The notes below the pieces were generated by a model, which saw only the letters and a list, made by a program, of their open reading frames with translations, did not search any database and had not been told where the DNA came from. 64,000 nt of DNA from Spirochaetia bacterium (GTDB lineage: Bacteria > Spirochaetota > Spirochaetia > Treponematales > Treponemataceae), in assembly GCA_900769985.1 (NCBI GenBank), contig CAAGIS010000140.1, positions 1 to 64,000 on the forward strand, read 5' to 3'. The position numbers were made by a program, and so were the translations under genes. Positions within the stretch are counted from its first letter, which is position 1, and every line of letters begins with the position of its first letter. This document shows, in pieces, positions 32,360-41,284 of the stretch.

Positions 32360-33151
32360 ATGAAAAAAAATTACAGGCAGATTGCTTTTGCTGTAACAGC
32401 GTTGATTACAATGAGTTCTGTTTTTGCAGATGCAAAAGGAACTCAGATAATGCAGAGTGTCATTGACAGAAAAAAGCCCAAGTTTTCGCAGTCGATGGTC
32501 GTGATGACTTTAAAAGATAAGTCGGGTTTTTCAGAAACGCGTCAGGTCATTCAGTATGGAAAGGACGGCGGTAATAAAGATTACGTCGTAATGGATTTTA
32601 AAGGCCCTGCTTCTGTAAAAGACACACGCTTTTTGCAGATTACAAACGAAGGCAGTGCAGACGACAAATGGATTTATCTGCCGTCACTTAAAAACGTTCG
32701 TCGCATTAACTCAAGCGAAGGCTCAAAATCTTTTATGGGAACTGATGCAACTTACGATGATATGTCTGATCGCGAAATTGACGAAGACGAACATCAGTAT
32801 TTAAAAGACGAAACTGTCACTGTTTCAAACGGAACAAAATATGACTGCCATGTCGTAAAAGAAATTCCAATTGACAAAAAAAGTTCTCAGTATAATTACC
32901 GCATAACTTGGATTGACAAAAAAACGATGTACCCTGTTTACACAGAAATGTACGACAAGAATGACAAAGTTTTAAAAGTTCTTGAAGTATTGAAAATTCA
33001 AAATCAGGACGGCTATGACATTCCGATGGAAACTCTTTTGAAAAATACGCAGACAGGACACTCAACTTCGATTCAGGTTTTTAAAATTGCAGTTGACAAG
33101 CCGATTCCTGACAGAGTGTTTACGCAGGAATTCCTCAAGACAGGAAAATAA
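32360..33151 (+). CDS. Periplasmic outer-membrane lipoprotein-sorting (LolA-like) protein
   Basis: 263 residues, signal peptide ending near VFADA, no lipobox. Core pattern: VVMDFKGPASVKDTRFLQI, KWIYLPSLKNVRRINSSE, SFMGTDATYDDM and YRITWIDKKTMYPVYTEMYD, typical of the LolA-like family often encoded beside MMPL transporters. These have a half-barrel fold that holds lipids. It likely ferries the transporter's substrate across the periplasm. GGAG ribosome-binding site after the hairpin cluster. Confidence 0.88.
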   Translation: MKKNYRQIAFAVTALITMSSVFADAKGTQIMQSVIDRKKPKFSQSMVVMTLKDKSGFSETRQVIQYGKDGGNKDYVVMDFKGPASVKDTRFLQITNEGSADDKWIYLPSLKNVRRINSSEGSKSFMGTDATYDDMSDREIDEDEHQYLKDETVTVSNGTKYDCHVVKEIPIDKKSSQYNYRITWIDKKTMYPVYTEMYDKNDKVLKVLEVLKIQNQDGYDIPMETLLKNTQTGHSTSIQVFKIAVDKPIPDRVFTQEFLKTGK

Positions 33152-33172
33152 TTTTTTTGCCGGAGTTTTACA

Positions 33173-34720
33173 ATGAAAAAAATTTTAAATAAAAAAAACG
33201 CCTGTCTGATTGCAGTCTGCGCTTTGGTAAGTTCAATTTGTCTTGCAGATGACTTTGACGACTTCGGAAGTTTTGAAGATTCGTTTTCAAGTGCAGGTCA
33301 GAACACTGTTTCTGTTACAGGCAAGGCTTCTTCTGACGTGAGGGCGTACATCGATAACGGCGGTAATGCAGAACAGGTTGAAGTTAAGGCAATCCCCGAA
33401 GCATCTCTCGGATTTTCTTATGACGGAAAAATGACTGATGCAAAAATCAACATCAAGCTGAATGAAGACATAATTTTAAATCATCCTGTCGATGTAATTG
33501 ACGAAGTTTCTGTCGCAGGATATTTCGGCAATTTTTCTGTTGAAATCGGAAAAATAAAAACAGTCTGGGGTAAAGGCGACAAGCTTCACGTAATCGACAA
33601 TTTTAACGCGGACGATTATACTGATTTTATCGTACCTGAATACATCGACCGCAGGATTGCAACTCCGATGATAAAGCTCGGCGTAGACTTTGGTTTTTCA
33701 AACCTTCACTTTGAAGGAATTTATACGCCGCTTCTTCCGACTGACAGGTTTGCAAGAAAAGGCATATGGACTCCGGCAGTTTTTTCTTCTCTTGAAAAGA
33801 ACGTAAAAACTTCTGCAACGGCGCAAGTCGAAAGCGCTTTTTCATCTTACAACGCCGCATTGATTCAGGCTTCTGTCATAGCTGGCAATGAGAGTGCAAC
33901 TGAACAGCAGAAGGCTTATGCACAGCAGCAACTTACGGTGGCTGCTTCAAATTATATGACGGTGCTCACGAATGCAAACTCACTTAATGCTTCGCCTGAC
34001 TCAATTTATCCTGACATGATGACGTTAAAATACGGACAGTTCGGTGCGCGCCTTACAGGAACTGCTGGGCCTGTCGATTTTGGCGTAAGCTACTACAACG
34101 GCTATTATAAACAGCCTTCGTTCAACGCAGATAAAATGCAGACTTGGGTTTCTAAAACTCTTTACGGAACGGCAGGCGAAAGCGACAAGTTTCTTGCGTA
34201 TGACAAAAAACAGACTTTCGGACTTGAAGCTGCGGCAACAGTGTGGCGCTTTAATCTCCGTGCAGAAGCCGCATACAACTTGACAGAGGACATCGACGGC
34301 ACTGACACTTGTGTTCACAACAATTCAGTTGGCTGGCTTGCAGGATTTGACATTGATATGCCTTTCTGGAATATGAACATCAATATTCAGGAAACAGGAA
34401 GTTACGTTTTAAATCACGAACAGTGCGTAAAAAAAACAAGCGATGTCGATTACGACAATAAAGGAAATTACTCAAAAAATAAAATCGTCCTTAACATTAC
34501 GACATCGTTTATAAATGACAAGCTCGTTCCTGAAGTGACTGCAATCTACGGAATCGAAACAGCTGACTTGGTAATTCTTCCTAAAGTGTCATTTAAGGCA
34601 ACGGACGGATTTTCTGTTTATGCAAGCGGACTTTATATCTGGTGCAAAGATTCTGACAGCGAGTTTTACGAGTGGCGCAACAACAGTTTTGTAAATATCG
34701 GCGCATGCTATCAGTTCTAG
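33173..34720 (+). CDS. Outer-membrane beta-barrel protein of the RND/LolA-like cassette
   Basis: 515 residues. Signal peptide ends at about SSICLA; the mature protein starts DDFDDFGSFEDSF (26-38). The rest alternates short strands with Gly/Asp turns (GYFGNFSVEIGKIKTVWGKG, YGQFGARLTGTAGPVDFGVS) and ends in aromatic GACYQF, a barrel-type C-terminus. It resembles DUF1302-like barrels found near MMPL genes. Starts 21 bases after the carrier gene. Probably the outer-membrane end of the export path. Family name is tentative; location is well supported. Confidence 0.75.
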   Translation: MKKILNKKNACLIAVCALVSSICLADDFDDFGSFEDSFSSAGQNTVSVTGKASSDVRAYIDNGGNAEQVEVKAIPEASLGFSYDGKMTDAKINIKLNEDIILNHPVDVIDEVSVAGYFGNFSVEIGKIKTVWGKGDKLHVIDNFNADDYTDFIVPEYIDRRIATPMIKLGVDFGFSNLHFEGIYTPLLPTDRFARKGIWTPAVFSSLEKNVKTSATAQVESAFSSYNAALIQASVIAGNESATEQQKAYAQQQLTVAASNYMTVLTNANSLNASPDSIYPDMMTLKYGQFGARLTGTAGPVDFGVSYYNGYYKQPSFNADKMQTWVSKTLYGTAGESDKFLAYDKKQTFGLEAAATVWRFNLRAEAAYNLTEDIDGTDTCVHNNSVGWLAGFDIDMPFWNMNINIQETGSYVLNHEQCVKKTSDVDYDNKGNYSKNKIVLNITTSFINDKLVPEVTAIYGIETADLVILPKVSFKATDGFSVYASGLYIWCKDSDSEFYEWRNNSFVNIGACYQF

Positions 34721-34893
34721 AAGGGAATGTCACGAAAAATAAAATTCAGACTGACAATGTTTTTATAAACAGGATGATGGCTGACAAAGTTCAGCGTGAC
34801 TGATTAATTGCGTTTTTTCTTGACCCTTCAAATGTTTTTATATAACTTATTTATATAGTAAAAAATATATAAAAATATTCTGGAGGGCTTATA
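34721..34893. other. Intergenic region before the lemA operon
   Basis: A weak dyad (GTCACG near 34730, CGTGAC near 34796) lacks a U run. TTGACC (34820-34825) - 17 bp - TAACTT (34843-34848) is a possible promoter; a GGAGGG ribosome-binding site precedes the ATG at 34894. Nothing else is seen. Confidence 0.4.
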
Positions 34894-35502
34894 ATGAAGT
34901 CAGGAACGAAAAAGGCTCTGATTATTGCAGGAGTCATTCTTGTTTGTTGTTTTGGAATTTTTAAATTTTTTGGCGGAACTTATAATACTATAGTTTCACT
35001 TGATGAAGGTGTTTCAAGCCAGTGGGCACAGGTTCAGAATCAGTATCAGCGCCGTATGGACTTAATTCCGAATCTTGTAAGTACAGTAAAAGGCTATGCA
35101 AAACACGAATCTGATGTTTTTACGCAAATCGCAGATGCACGTTCAAAAGTCGGTGGTGTAGTAAACGTTGACTCATCAATTCTCGATGACCCGGAAGCAT
35201 TCGCAAAATATCAGAAAGTGCAGGGTGAACTTGGTTCAAGCCTTCAGCGTCTTTTAATGATAACAGAAAATTATCCTGAACTTAAAGCAGACCAGAATTT
35301 CCTTGCATTGCAGGATCAGCTTGAAGGAACAGAAAACCGCATCTCTACAGAGCGAAAACGCTTCAACGAAACTGTAAGTGAATACAATAAATACATTCGT
35401 TCGTTCCCTAAGAACATCATTGCAAATATGAACGGCTACAGACCAAAATCTTATTTTACTGCTTCAGACGAAGCACAAAACGCTCCAAAGGTTGAATTCT
35501 AA
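34894..35502 (+). CDS. lemA: LemA family protein
   Basis: 202 residues with one N-terminal membrane anchor (LIIAGVILVCCFGIFKFF) followed by the helical LemA domain: YNTIVSLDEGVSSQWAQVQN, YQRRMDLIPNLVSTVKGYAK and a C-terminal YNKYIRSFP-NIIANMNGY segment. LemA proteins are widespread, poorly understood, and usually paired with TPM-domain proteins, as here; a role in envelope quality control is suspected. Three genes with tiny gaps (2 and 13 bases) form the operon. Confidence 0.93.
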   Translation: MKSGTKKALIIAGVILVCCFGIFKFFGGTYNTIVSLDEGVSSQWAQVQNQYQRRMDLIPNLVSTVKGYAKHESDVFTQIADARSKVGGVVNVDSSILDDPEAFAKYQKVQGELGSSLQRLLMITENYPELKADQNFLALQDQLEGTENRISTERKRFNETVSEYNKYIRSFPKNIIANMNGYRPKSYFTASDEAQNAPKVEF

Positions 35503-35504
35503 AT

Positions 35505-36197
35505 ATGAAATCAAAGACTGTTATAAAAAAACTAAAACTTGATCAAAACGGTTTTGAAAAAATTCAGAATGCCGTAAAAAATGCAGAAAGCAAAACTTCC
35601 GGCGAAATTGCAGTGTGCCTTGCTGCAGAGAGTTCAGACTATTCTGTATGGGAATTGTTTGCAAGCCTTTTGTGTTCTGTTTTCTGTTACGCAGTAATGC
35701 TTCCTTTTTCAGAAAATATCAGGCGCTTTTACGAACAGATAAACTGGCTCAGCCCTGAATGGTATCTGCCTGCAACTTTCGGCATAGCTTCTTTTATAAC
35801 AGTTCTCATTTTCTTTTTTATATTCAACATTCCGTGTCTCGACAGGCTCATAATTCCGCGTGATTACCGCGCAAAGACAGTTTCAAAACGAGCGTTTGCC
35901 GCGTTTGCAGAAACAGGTGTTTATTGTACTGAGCATCATAACGGAATTTTAATTTACGTTTCCTATCTTGAACGTCAGGTGCGCATTATCGCCGATAAAG
36001 GAATCTCTGAAAAAATTTCTGATGACTTGTGGCAGCTGATTGCAGATTCGCTTTCAAGTGAACTTGAAAAAGGCAATGCAGTTTCTGCTTATTGCGATGC
36101 AATCGAAAAATGCGGCGAGCTTCTGGCAGAACATTTTCCAATTCAAAAAGGTGATGTAAATGAACTTCCTGACGGACTTCTAATTCTGGAAAACTAA
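35505..36197 (+). CDS. TPM-domain membrane protein
   Basis: 230 residues. The TPM domain (Psb32/YgcG-type) is split by an insertion: GFEKIQNAVKNAESKTSGEI and AVCLAAESS, then two membrane segments at about 46-65 and 90-108, then GILIYVSYLERQVRIIADKG and ISEKISDDLW. Lies two bases after lemA and before a second TPM gene. TPM domains of this group may hydrolyse phosphates or act as chaperones; activity here is unknown. Confidence 0.8.
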   Translation: MKSKTVIKKLKLDQNGFEKIQNAVKNAESKTSGEIAVCLAAESSDYSVWELFASLLCSVFCYAVMLPFSENIRRFYEQINWLSPEWYLPATFGIASFITVLIFFFIFNIPCLDRLIIPRDYRAKTVSKRAFAAFAETGVYCTEHHNGILIYVSYLERQVRIIADKGISEKISDDLWQLIADSLSSELEKGNAVSAYCDAIEKCGELLAEHFPIQKGDVNELPDGLLILEN

Positions 36198-36210
36198 GGC
36201 GGCATGCAAA

Positions 36211-36996
36211 ATGAAATTAAAGAAAACAATATCAGCATTTTTACTTTGTGCAGTTTCAGTTTTTTCATCGTTCGCAATTAAAGTCCCGGAACTGACAGGA
36301 CCTGTTGTAGACAAGGCAGGACTTCTTTCAAGAGAACAGTTTTCTGCCCTAGATTCTGAACTCCGTGCAATAAGCCGCGAAACAGGAACTCAGATTGCAG
36401 TTCTCACGATTCCGACTCTTGAAGGACTTGACATCGAGACTTATACGATGGCAGTCGCAGAAAAATGGAAAATCGGTTCATCAGAAAATGATGACGGTGT
36501 AATTTTGTGCGTTGCGTTAAAAGAAAAAAAAATCAGAATTGAAGTCGGCTACGGACTTGAAGGCAGCTTGACAGATGCAAAATGCGGTCTGATTATCCGC
36601 AATATCATCGCGCCGAAATTTCAGAACGGAAAATACGGCGAAGGAATCGTAGAAGCCGTACGTACAATAGAATCAATTGCTGGTGTGGGGGATGTCAAAT
36701 ATGCAGAAAATCTTTCTTCTCAAGATGATGAAGCTGACATATCTGCTTTTCCAATCGTAATTTTCTTTATTTTGTTCTATATAATAATGATATCTGGTGC
36801 GCTTTCGACAAAGTTTCCGGGATTAAGATGGCTTCCATGGGCATTTTTGTTCAGAGGAAACGGCAGACGAAGTTCAAATCATCATAATGACTTTTTCGGC
36901 GGCTTTGGAGGCGGACACGGCGGCAGCAGTTTTGGCGGAGGATTTTCCGGTGGCGGAGGCGGCTTTGGAGGCGGTGGTGCTTCCGGCGGCTGGTAG
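36211..36996 (+). CDS. YgcG-type TPM-domain protein with glycine-rich tail
   Basis: 261 residues. Signal peptide (LLCAVSVFSSFA), TPM domain from about 28-165 (PVVDKAGLLSREQFSALDSE, AVAEKWKIGS, ILCVALKEKKIRIEVGYGLE), a membrane segment at about 183-203, then a Gly/Ser/Phe tail (GGFSGGGGGFGGGGASGGW). This is the common partner of LemA. The TPM domain faces the periplasm with the Gly-rich tail on the other side or in the envelope. Confidence 0.9.
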   Translation: MKLKKTISAFLLCAVSVFSSFAIKVPELTGPVVDKAGLLSREQFSALDSELRAISRETGTQIAVLTIPTLEGLDIETYTMAVAEKWKIGSSENDDGVILCVALKEKKIRIEVGYGLEGSLTDAKCGLIIRNIIAPKFQNGKYGEGIVEAVRTIESIAGVGDVKYAENLSSQDDEADISAFPIVIFFILFYIIMISGALSTKFPGLRWLPWAFLFRGNGRRSSNHHNDFFGGFGGGHGGSSFGGGFSGGGGGFGGGGASGGW

Positions 36997-37101
36997 TTAC
37001 TGACTTAAGATTTATGATTTTGTAAAGTTCTTGTTTTCAAATTAAAATGCAGGATAAACTTGCAAAGTCAATCGTATCTGTGATGATGTCATTTTAAGGA
37101 A

Positions 37102-37130
37102 TTGCATTTTACTGACCTTTATAGTAAAAT
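37102..37130 (+). promoter_or_regulatory. prfA promoter with almost no leader
   Basis: TTGCAT (37102-37107) - 17 bp - TAAAAT (37125-37130), then eight bases to the ATG at 37139; no Shine-Dalgarno sequence. Confidence 0.65.
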
Positions 37131-37138
37131 AGCGTCCT

Positions 37139-38230
37139 ATGGATTTACTTAAAAAACTAGAACAGTGCGAAGCCCGTTTCAAAGAAGTTTCGGAACTTGT
37201 TCTATCGCCTGATTTAATTAAAGATCAAAAAAAATATAAAGACACAATGCGCGAGCATGGATATTTAACGGAAATCTGTGCTCTGTCAGAAGAATATAAA
37301 AAAGTTCTTTCTGGAATCGAAGATACAAAAGTTCTTATTACGACAGAAAGCGATCCAGAAATGAAAGAAATGGCGCGCGAAGAACTAAAGGAACTTGAAG
37401 AACGTCAGCCAAAACTCGAAGAAGAAATAAAACTCAAACTCATTCCGCCTGACCCTCTTGATGAAAAAAACATTATTCTCGAAATACGAAGCGCTGCAGG
37501 TGGCGATGAAGCAAGTCTTTTTGTCCGCGACCTTTGGGAAATGTACTGTCATCTTGCAGAACGTAAAGGATGGAAGACAGAAACAATGGAAGCGCAGGAA
37601 ACTGAAGTAGGTGGTTTTAACAAAATCGTAACTTCTATTTCTGGCAAATTTGTTTACGGAACTTTACGATGGGAATCTGGTGTGCATCGTGTTCAGCGTG
37701 TACCTCAGACAGAAAGTCAGGGCAGGCTTCAGACTTCTACTGCGACAGTTGCCGTTTTGCCTGAAGCTGACGAAGTTGACATTCAGATTAATCCGAATGA
37801 TGTCCGCGTTGACGTAATGCGTGCAGGCGGTCCTGGCGGTCAGTGCGTAAATACAACTGACTCTGCAGTTCGCCTTACTCATATTCCGACTGGAATTGTT
37901 GTAATTCAGCAGGACCAAAAATCACAGATTAAAAATAAAGAAAAAGCCTGGTCAGTTTTACGCACGAGACTTCTTGATTTGGAACAGAGCAAAAAAGATG
38001 CTGAACGTTCCGCAGCCCGCAAAAGCATGGTAGGAAACGGCGACCGCTCGGAAAAAATCAGGACTTACAATTATCCGCAAGACAGGGTGACTGACCACAG
38101 GATTAATTATACTGCGCACAATCTTCCCGGATTTATGATGGGAAATATGGATGATATGCTTGATGCTCTTAATGTTTATGCAAAAGAGGAACAGTTAAAG
38201 GCTGACATAACAGAAATTTCTGCACAATAG
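37139..38230 (+). CDS. prfA: Peptide chain release factor 1
   Basis: 363 residues, normal length. GGQ (233-235) in AGGPGGQCVNTTDSAVRLTH; the stop-codon-reading PxT motif appears as PQT in QRVPQTESQGRLQTS. RF1 terminates at UAA and UAG. The glutamine of GGQ is normally methylated by PrmC, whose gene lies three kilobases downstream in the same strand run with a c-di-GMP gene in between. Confidence 0.97.
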   Translation: MDLLKKLEQCEARFKEVSELVLSPDLIKDQKKYKDTMREHGYLTEICALSEEYKKVLSGIEDTKVLITTESDPEMKEMAREELKELEERQPKLEEEIKLKLIPPDPLDEKNIILEIRSAAGGDEASLFVRDLWEMYCHLAERKGWKTETMEAQETEVGGFNKIVTSISGKFVYGTLRWESGVHRVQRVPQTESQGRLQTSTATVAVLPEADEVDIQINPNDVRVDVMRAGGPGGQCVNTTDSAVRLTHIPTGIVVIQQDQKSQIKNKEKAWSVLRTRLLDLEQSKKDAERSAARKSMVGNGDRSEKIRTYNYPQDRVTDHRINYTAHNLPGFMMGNMDDMLDALNVYAKEEQLKADITEISAQ

Positions 38231-38245
38231 ATTTAATAGATTCTA

Positions 38246-41200
38246 ATGAATACAAGAACCATTTTAATTATAGACGAAGACAAAAACAATCAGAAGCTTC
38301 TCGTAAATATTTTACAAAGTCAGTATCTTATTGAAATTGCAGGCAGTGAAGAAAAAGCATTTAAAATTCTGGAAAAAAATCCAGAGCGGATTTCTGCAAT
38401 TATTCTTGCTATTGAAATGTCTTCTTCAAATGGTTATGAAATTCTTAACAGAATTCACGAACACAGAATTTATTCTAAAATTCCTGTAATTGTTTCAAGT
38501 GCAAAATACTCAGAAGCGGAAGAAGAAAAAGTTCTTTATCTTGGTGCGCATGATTTTATTTCAAGACCGTACAATCCGCAGATTATAAAACACAGGCTTT
38601 CAAATACGATAGAACTTATGGAAGCCGTAAAGACAGTAGACCTTGTCATAAAGGACGATTTGACACCGCTTAACAACAAGCAGTATTTTATGACAAGGAC
38701 ACGTGAGCTTTTAAAAGAATATCCTGATGAAGAATTTGACATCATGTGTCTTGACATCGAGCAATTTAAAATGGTCAATGATTCTTACGGAATTCCGACC
38801 GGCGACAGAATTCTTTATAAAATCGGCGAGATTCTTGAAAAAAACTCAGAAAGCAATACTGTCATTGCAAGGTTCAATGCCGACATCTTTTTTATAACGC
38901 TTCCTCATCAAAGCGAAAATTATCAGTGTTATATTGACAGGCTTACCAGCGAAATAATGAAATGTCTGCAGGAAATTGGTGTAAAAATCAAATTAAAAAT
39001 CTGTTGCGGCATTTATCACATTCACGACAAAACTCTGCCAGTTGCTGCAATGTGCGACAGGGCGGAACTTGCCACAGAAAACATCAAAGGTCAGTATGGT
39101 AAAAACATTGCGTATTACGAAGACGAAATACGCCAGCAGATGCACAATACGCTGGCAATTACAAACAAAATGGAACACGCCATAAAAAACAGCGAGTTTC
39201 AGATTTTTTACCAGCCTAAGTATGAACTTGCATCAGAGTGTGTTGCCGGCGCAGAAGCTTTAGTCCGCTGGAATAATCAGGAACTTGGTTTTATGGCGCC
39301 TTCTTCGTTTATCCCGCTTTTTGAACAGAACGGGTTTATAACGCAGCTTGATATGTTCGTTTGGGAAACTGTCTGTAAGGATATGCGCGAATGGATTGAC
39401 AAAGGCAATTCTCCTTTTTCTGTTTCGATGAACGTTTCGCGCGCAGACATTTTTAATCCGAATCTTCAGAACATTCTGGTGAACTTAAGCGATAAATACG
39501 GAATTGACAGAAAATTCCTTCACCTTGAAATTACAGAAAGTGCTTATACAGACAATCCAGAGCAGATTATAAAAGTCGTTACGAGTTTAAGAAACGAAGG
39601 CTTCCCGATAGAAATGGACGACTTTGGTTCTGGCTACTCATCGCTTAATATGCTTGCAGAAATCCCGATTGATATTTTAAAGCTTGATATGGGATTTGTA
39701 AAAAATGAACTTGAAAAACCAAGCGGCAAGGGCATCATTGCCTTTGTAATAAGCCTTGCAAAATGGCTTAACCTTGCAGTTGTTGCAGAAGGTGTAGAAA
39801 CGCCTGAGCAGATAAAAATTCTTAATTCAATGGAATGTAATTACGTGCAGGGATTTTATTTTGAAAAGCCTCTGTGCAAAGAAGAATTTTTTGCGCTGCT
39901 CGGTAAAGGTAACATAAAAGAAATGTATTTGACAAGTTCAGGTGTCAATTACATAAAGCGTGATACAATCGAAATTTCGCGTGCAAAAGGAAACAAAATC
40001 GGCACTCTTCTTGTCGTTGATGATATTGATTTAAGCCGAAAAATAATCGTTGAAATGTTCCTTGATGAATATGATATCGTAGAAACTGTTGACGGCGAAC
40101 AGGCATGGCAGTATATTCAGGAAAATTCAGAAGAGATTTCCATTATATTAATGGATTTGCTTATGCCTGTGATGGATGGTTACCAGCTTTTAAAACGAAT
40201 CAGGCAGAACGAAAAAACAAAAGACATTCCTGTCGTAGTAACTTCTCAGGGCGACCAGAATTCAGAAGAAAGGGCGCTTTCAATTGGTGCAGACGATTTT
40301 GTTTCAAAGCCGTTCAATACGACAGTTTTAAAGCACAGGGTAAAAAATGCTTTTATAAATTCAAGAATCAAAAAAATTGAACACGAGCGTCAGGTCAATA
40401 AAGAACTTCTCGAAGCTGAACTTGCAGCAAACAGGGATTTCCTTACAGGACTTTATACGCGAAAAATTCTTGAATCAAAGATAAATGACTTTTTTGCAAT
40501 TTCGTCTGACAAGACTTCTGTCTTTATTATTATTGACGTTGACAATTTTAAAGAAGTCAATGACAGTTACGGGCATATAAAAGGTGATGAAACAATTCAG
40601 CGTGTAGCAAAAATCATTCAGTCATCATTTATTAATGACGAAGTCTGTTGCCGTATGGGTGGAGATGAGTTTGCAATTTTTATTCCAAGAAAAATCGAAA
40701 AAGCACGGCTCGAAGAAATCTTAAAAGAGCTTTGCAACAATCTTGATTTTATGATAGAGCAGATTGAAGTTACGTGTTCAATCGGTGCATGTGTTTCTCC
40801 AGATTTTGCAAAAGACTACCAGACAATTTACAACAATGCAGATATGGCATTGCTTGCAAGTAAGCGTTACGGTAAAAACCAGTATAAGATTTATACAGGT
40901 CAGTCAATTTTACCGTCATTTGTTTTTTACAGGAATATGGACTGGTTGCTTGATGAATTCTCTGATTCTGTAATTGTCTTTGCAAAAGATACTTATGAAA
41001 TTCTCTACATGAATAAAAATGCCTGCGAAATTGCAAATAAGAAAAAGCGCGATTGTATCGGTAAAAAGTGCTACGAAGTTTTATGGAACAGATTAACGCC
41101 GTGTGAACATTGCCAGAAAGATTTTGAACCGGCTGCGGAATTCCTTGAATCAGAAATCGCAGTGAATGGTCAGAAATATTTTGTCCGCGCAAAATCAATT

Positions 41201-41284
41201 TCATGGGGCGGTATTGATGCGCGCGTTCAATATATTCAAAAAGAATTTAACTGTCCGCTTGAACACAAAACCAAAATCCAATGA
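38246..41284 (+). CDS. Six-domain c-di-GMP protein: REC-GGDEF*-EAL-REC-GGDEF-PAS
   Basis: 1012 residues. First receiver (5-120) has Ala55 where the phospho-acceptor Asp belongs (IILAIEM). First GGDEF domain is degenerate (NADIF, 211-215). EAL domain is intact: EALVR 337-341, SMNVS, LEITES, DDFGSG 458-463, EGVET, QGF. Second receiver (~585-705) is canonical with D637. Second GGDEF is intact (GGDEF 805-809, no RxxD site). A PAS-like end carries a CxxC pair (CEHC). The first half is paralogous to the protein at 9684. It starts 15 bases after prfA and overlaps prmC by four bases (ATGA). Likely both makes and degrades c-di-GMP under phosphorylation control. Confidence 0.92.
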   Translation: MNTRTILIIDEDKNNQKLLVNILQSQYLIEIAGSEEKAFKILEKNPERISAIILAIEMSSSNGYEILNRIHEHRIYSKIPVIVSSAKYSEAEEEKVLYLGAHDFISRPYNPQIIKHRLSNTIELMEAVKTVDLVIKDDLTPLNNKQYFMTRTRELLKEYPDEEFDIMCLDIEQFKMVNDSYGIPTGDRILYKIGEILEKNSESNTVIARFNADIFFITLPHQSENYQCYIDRLTSEIMKCLQEIGVKIKLKICCGIYHIHDKTLPVAAMCDRAELATENIKGQYGKNIAYYEDEIRQQMHNTLAITNKMEHAIKNSEFQIFYQPKYELASECVAGAEALVRWNNQELGFMAPSSFIPLFEQNGFITQLDMFVWETVCKDMREWIDKGNSPFSVSMNVSRADIFNPNLQNILVNLSDKYGIDRKFLHLEITESAYTDNPEQIIKVVTSLRNEGFPIEMDDFGSGYSSLNMLAEIPIDILKLDMGFVKNELEKPSGKGIIAFVISLAKWLNLAVVAEGVETPEQIKILNSMECNYVQGFYFEKPLCKEEFFALLGKGNIKEMYLTSSGVNYIKRDTIEISRAKGNKIGTLLVVDDIDLSRKIIVEMFLDEYDIVETVDGEQAWQYIQENSEEISIILMDLLMPVMDGYQLLKRIRQNEKTKDIPVVVTSQGDQNSEERALSIGADDFVSKPFNTTVLKHRVKNAFINSRIKKIEHERQVNKELLEAELAANRDFLTGLYTRKILESKINDFFAISSDKTSVFIIIDVDNFKEVNDSYGHIKGDETIQRVAKIIQSSFINDEVCCRMGGDEFAIFIPRKIEKARLEEILKELCNNLDFMIEQIEVTCSIGACVSPDFAKDYQTIYNNADMALLASKRYGKNQYKIYTGQSILPSFVFYRNMDWLLDEFSDSVIVFAKDTYEILYMNKNACEIANKKKRDCIGKKCYEVLWNRLTPCEHCQKDFEPAAEFLESEIAVNGQKYFVRAKSISWGGIDARVQYIQKEFNCPLEHKTKIQ

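Noticed and set aside
34721..34893. Small RNA or terminator after the barrel gene
   Set aside because: The GTCACG/CGTGAC arms are only 6 bp and about 60 bases apart with no U run.
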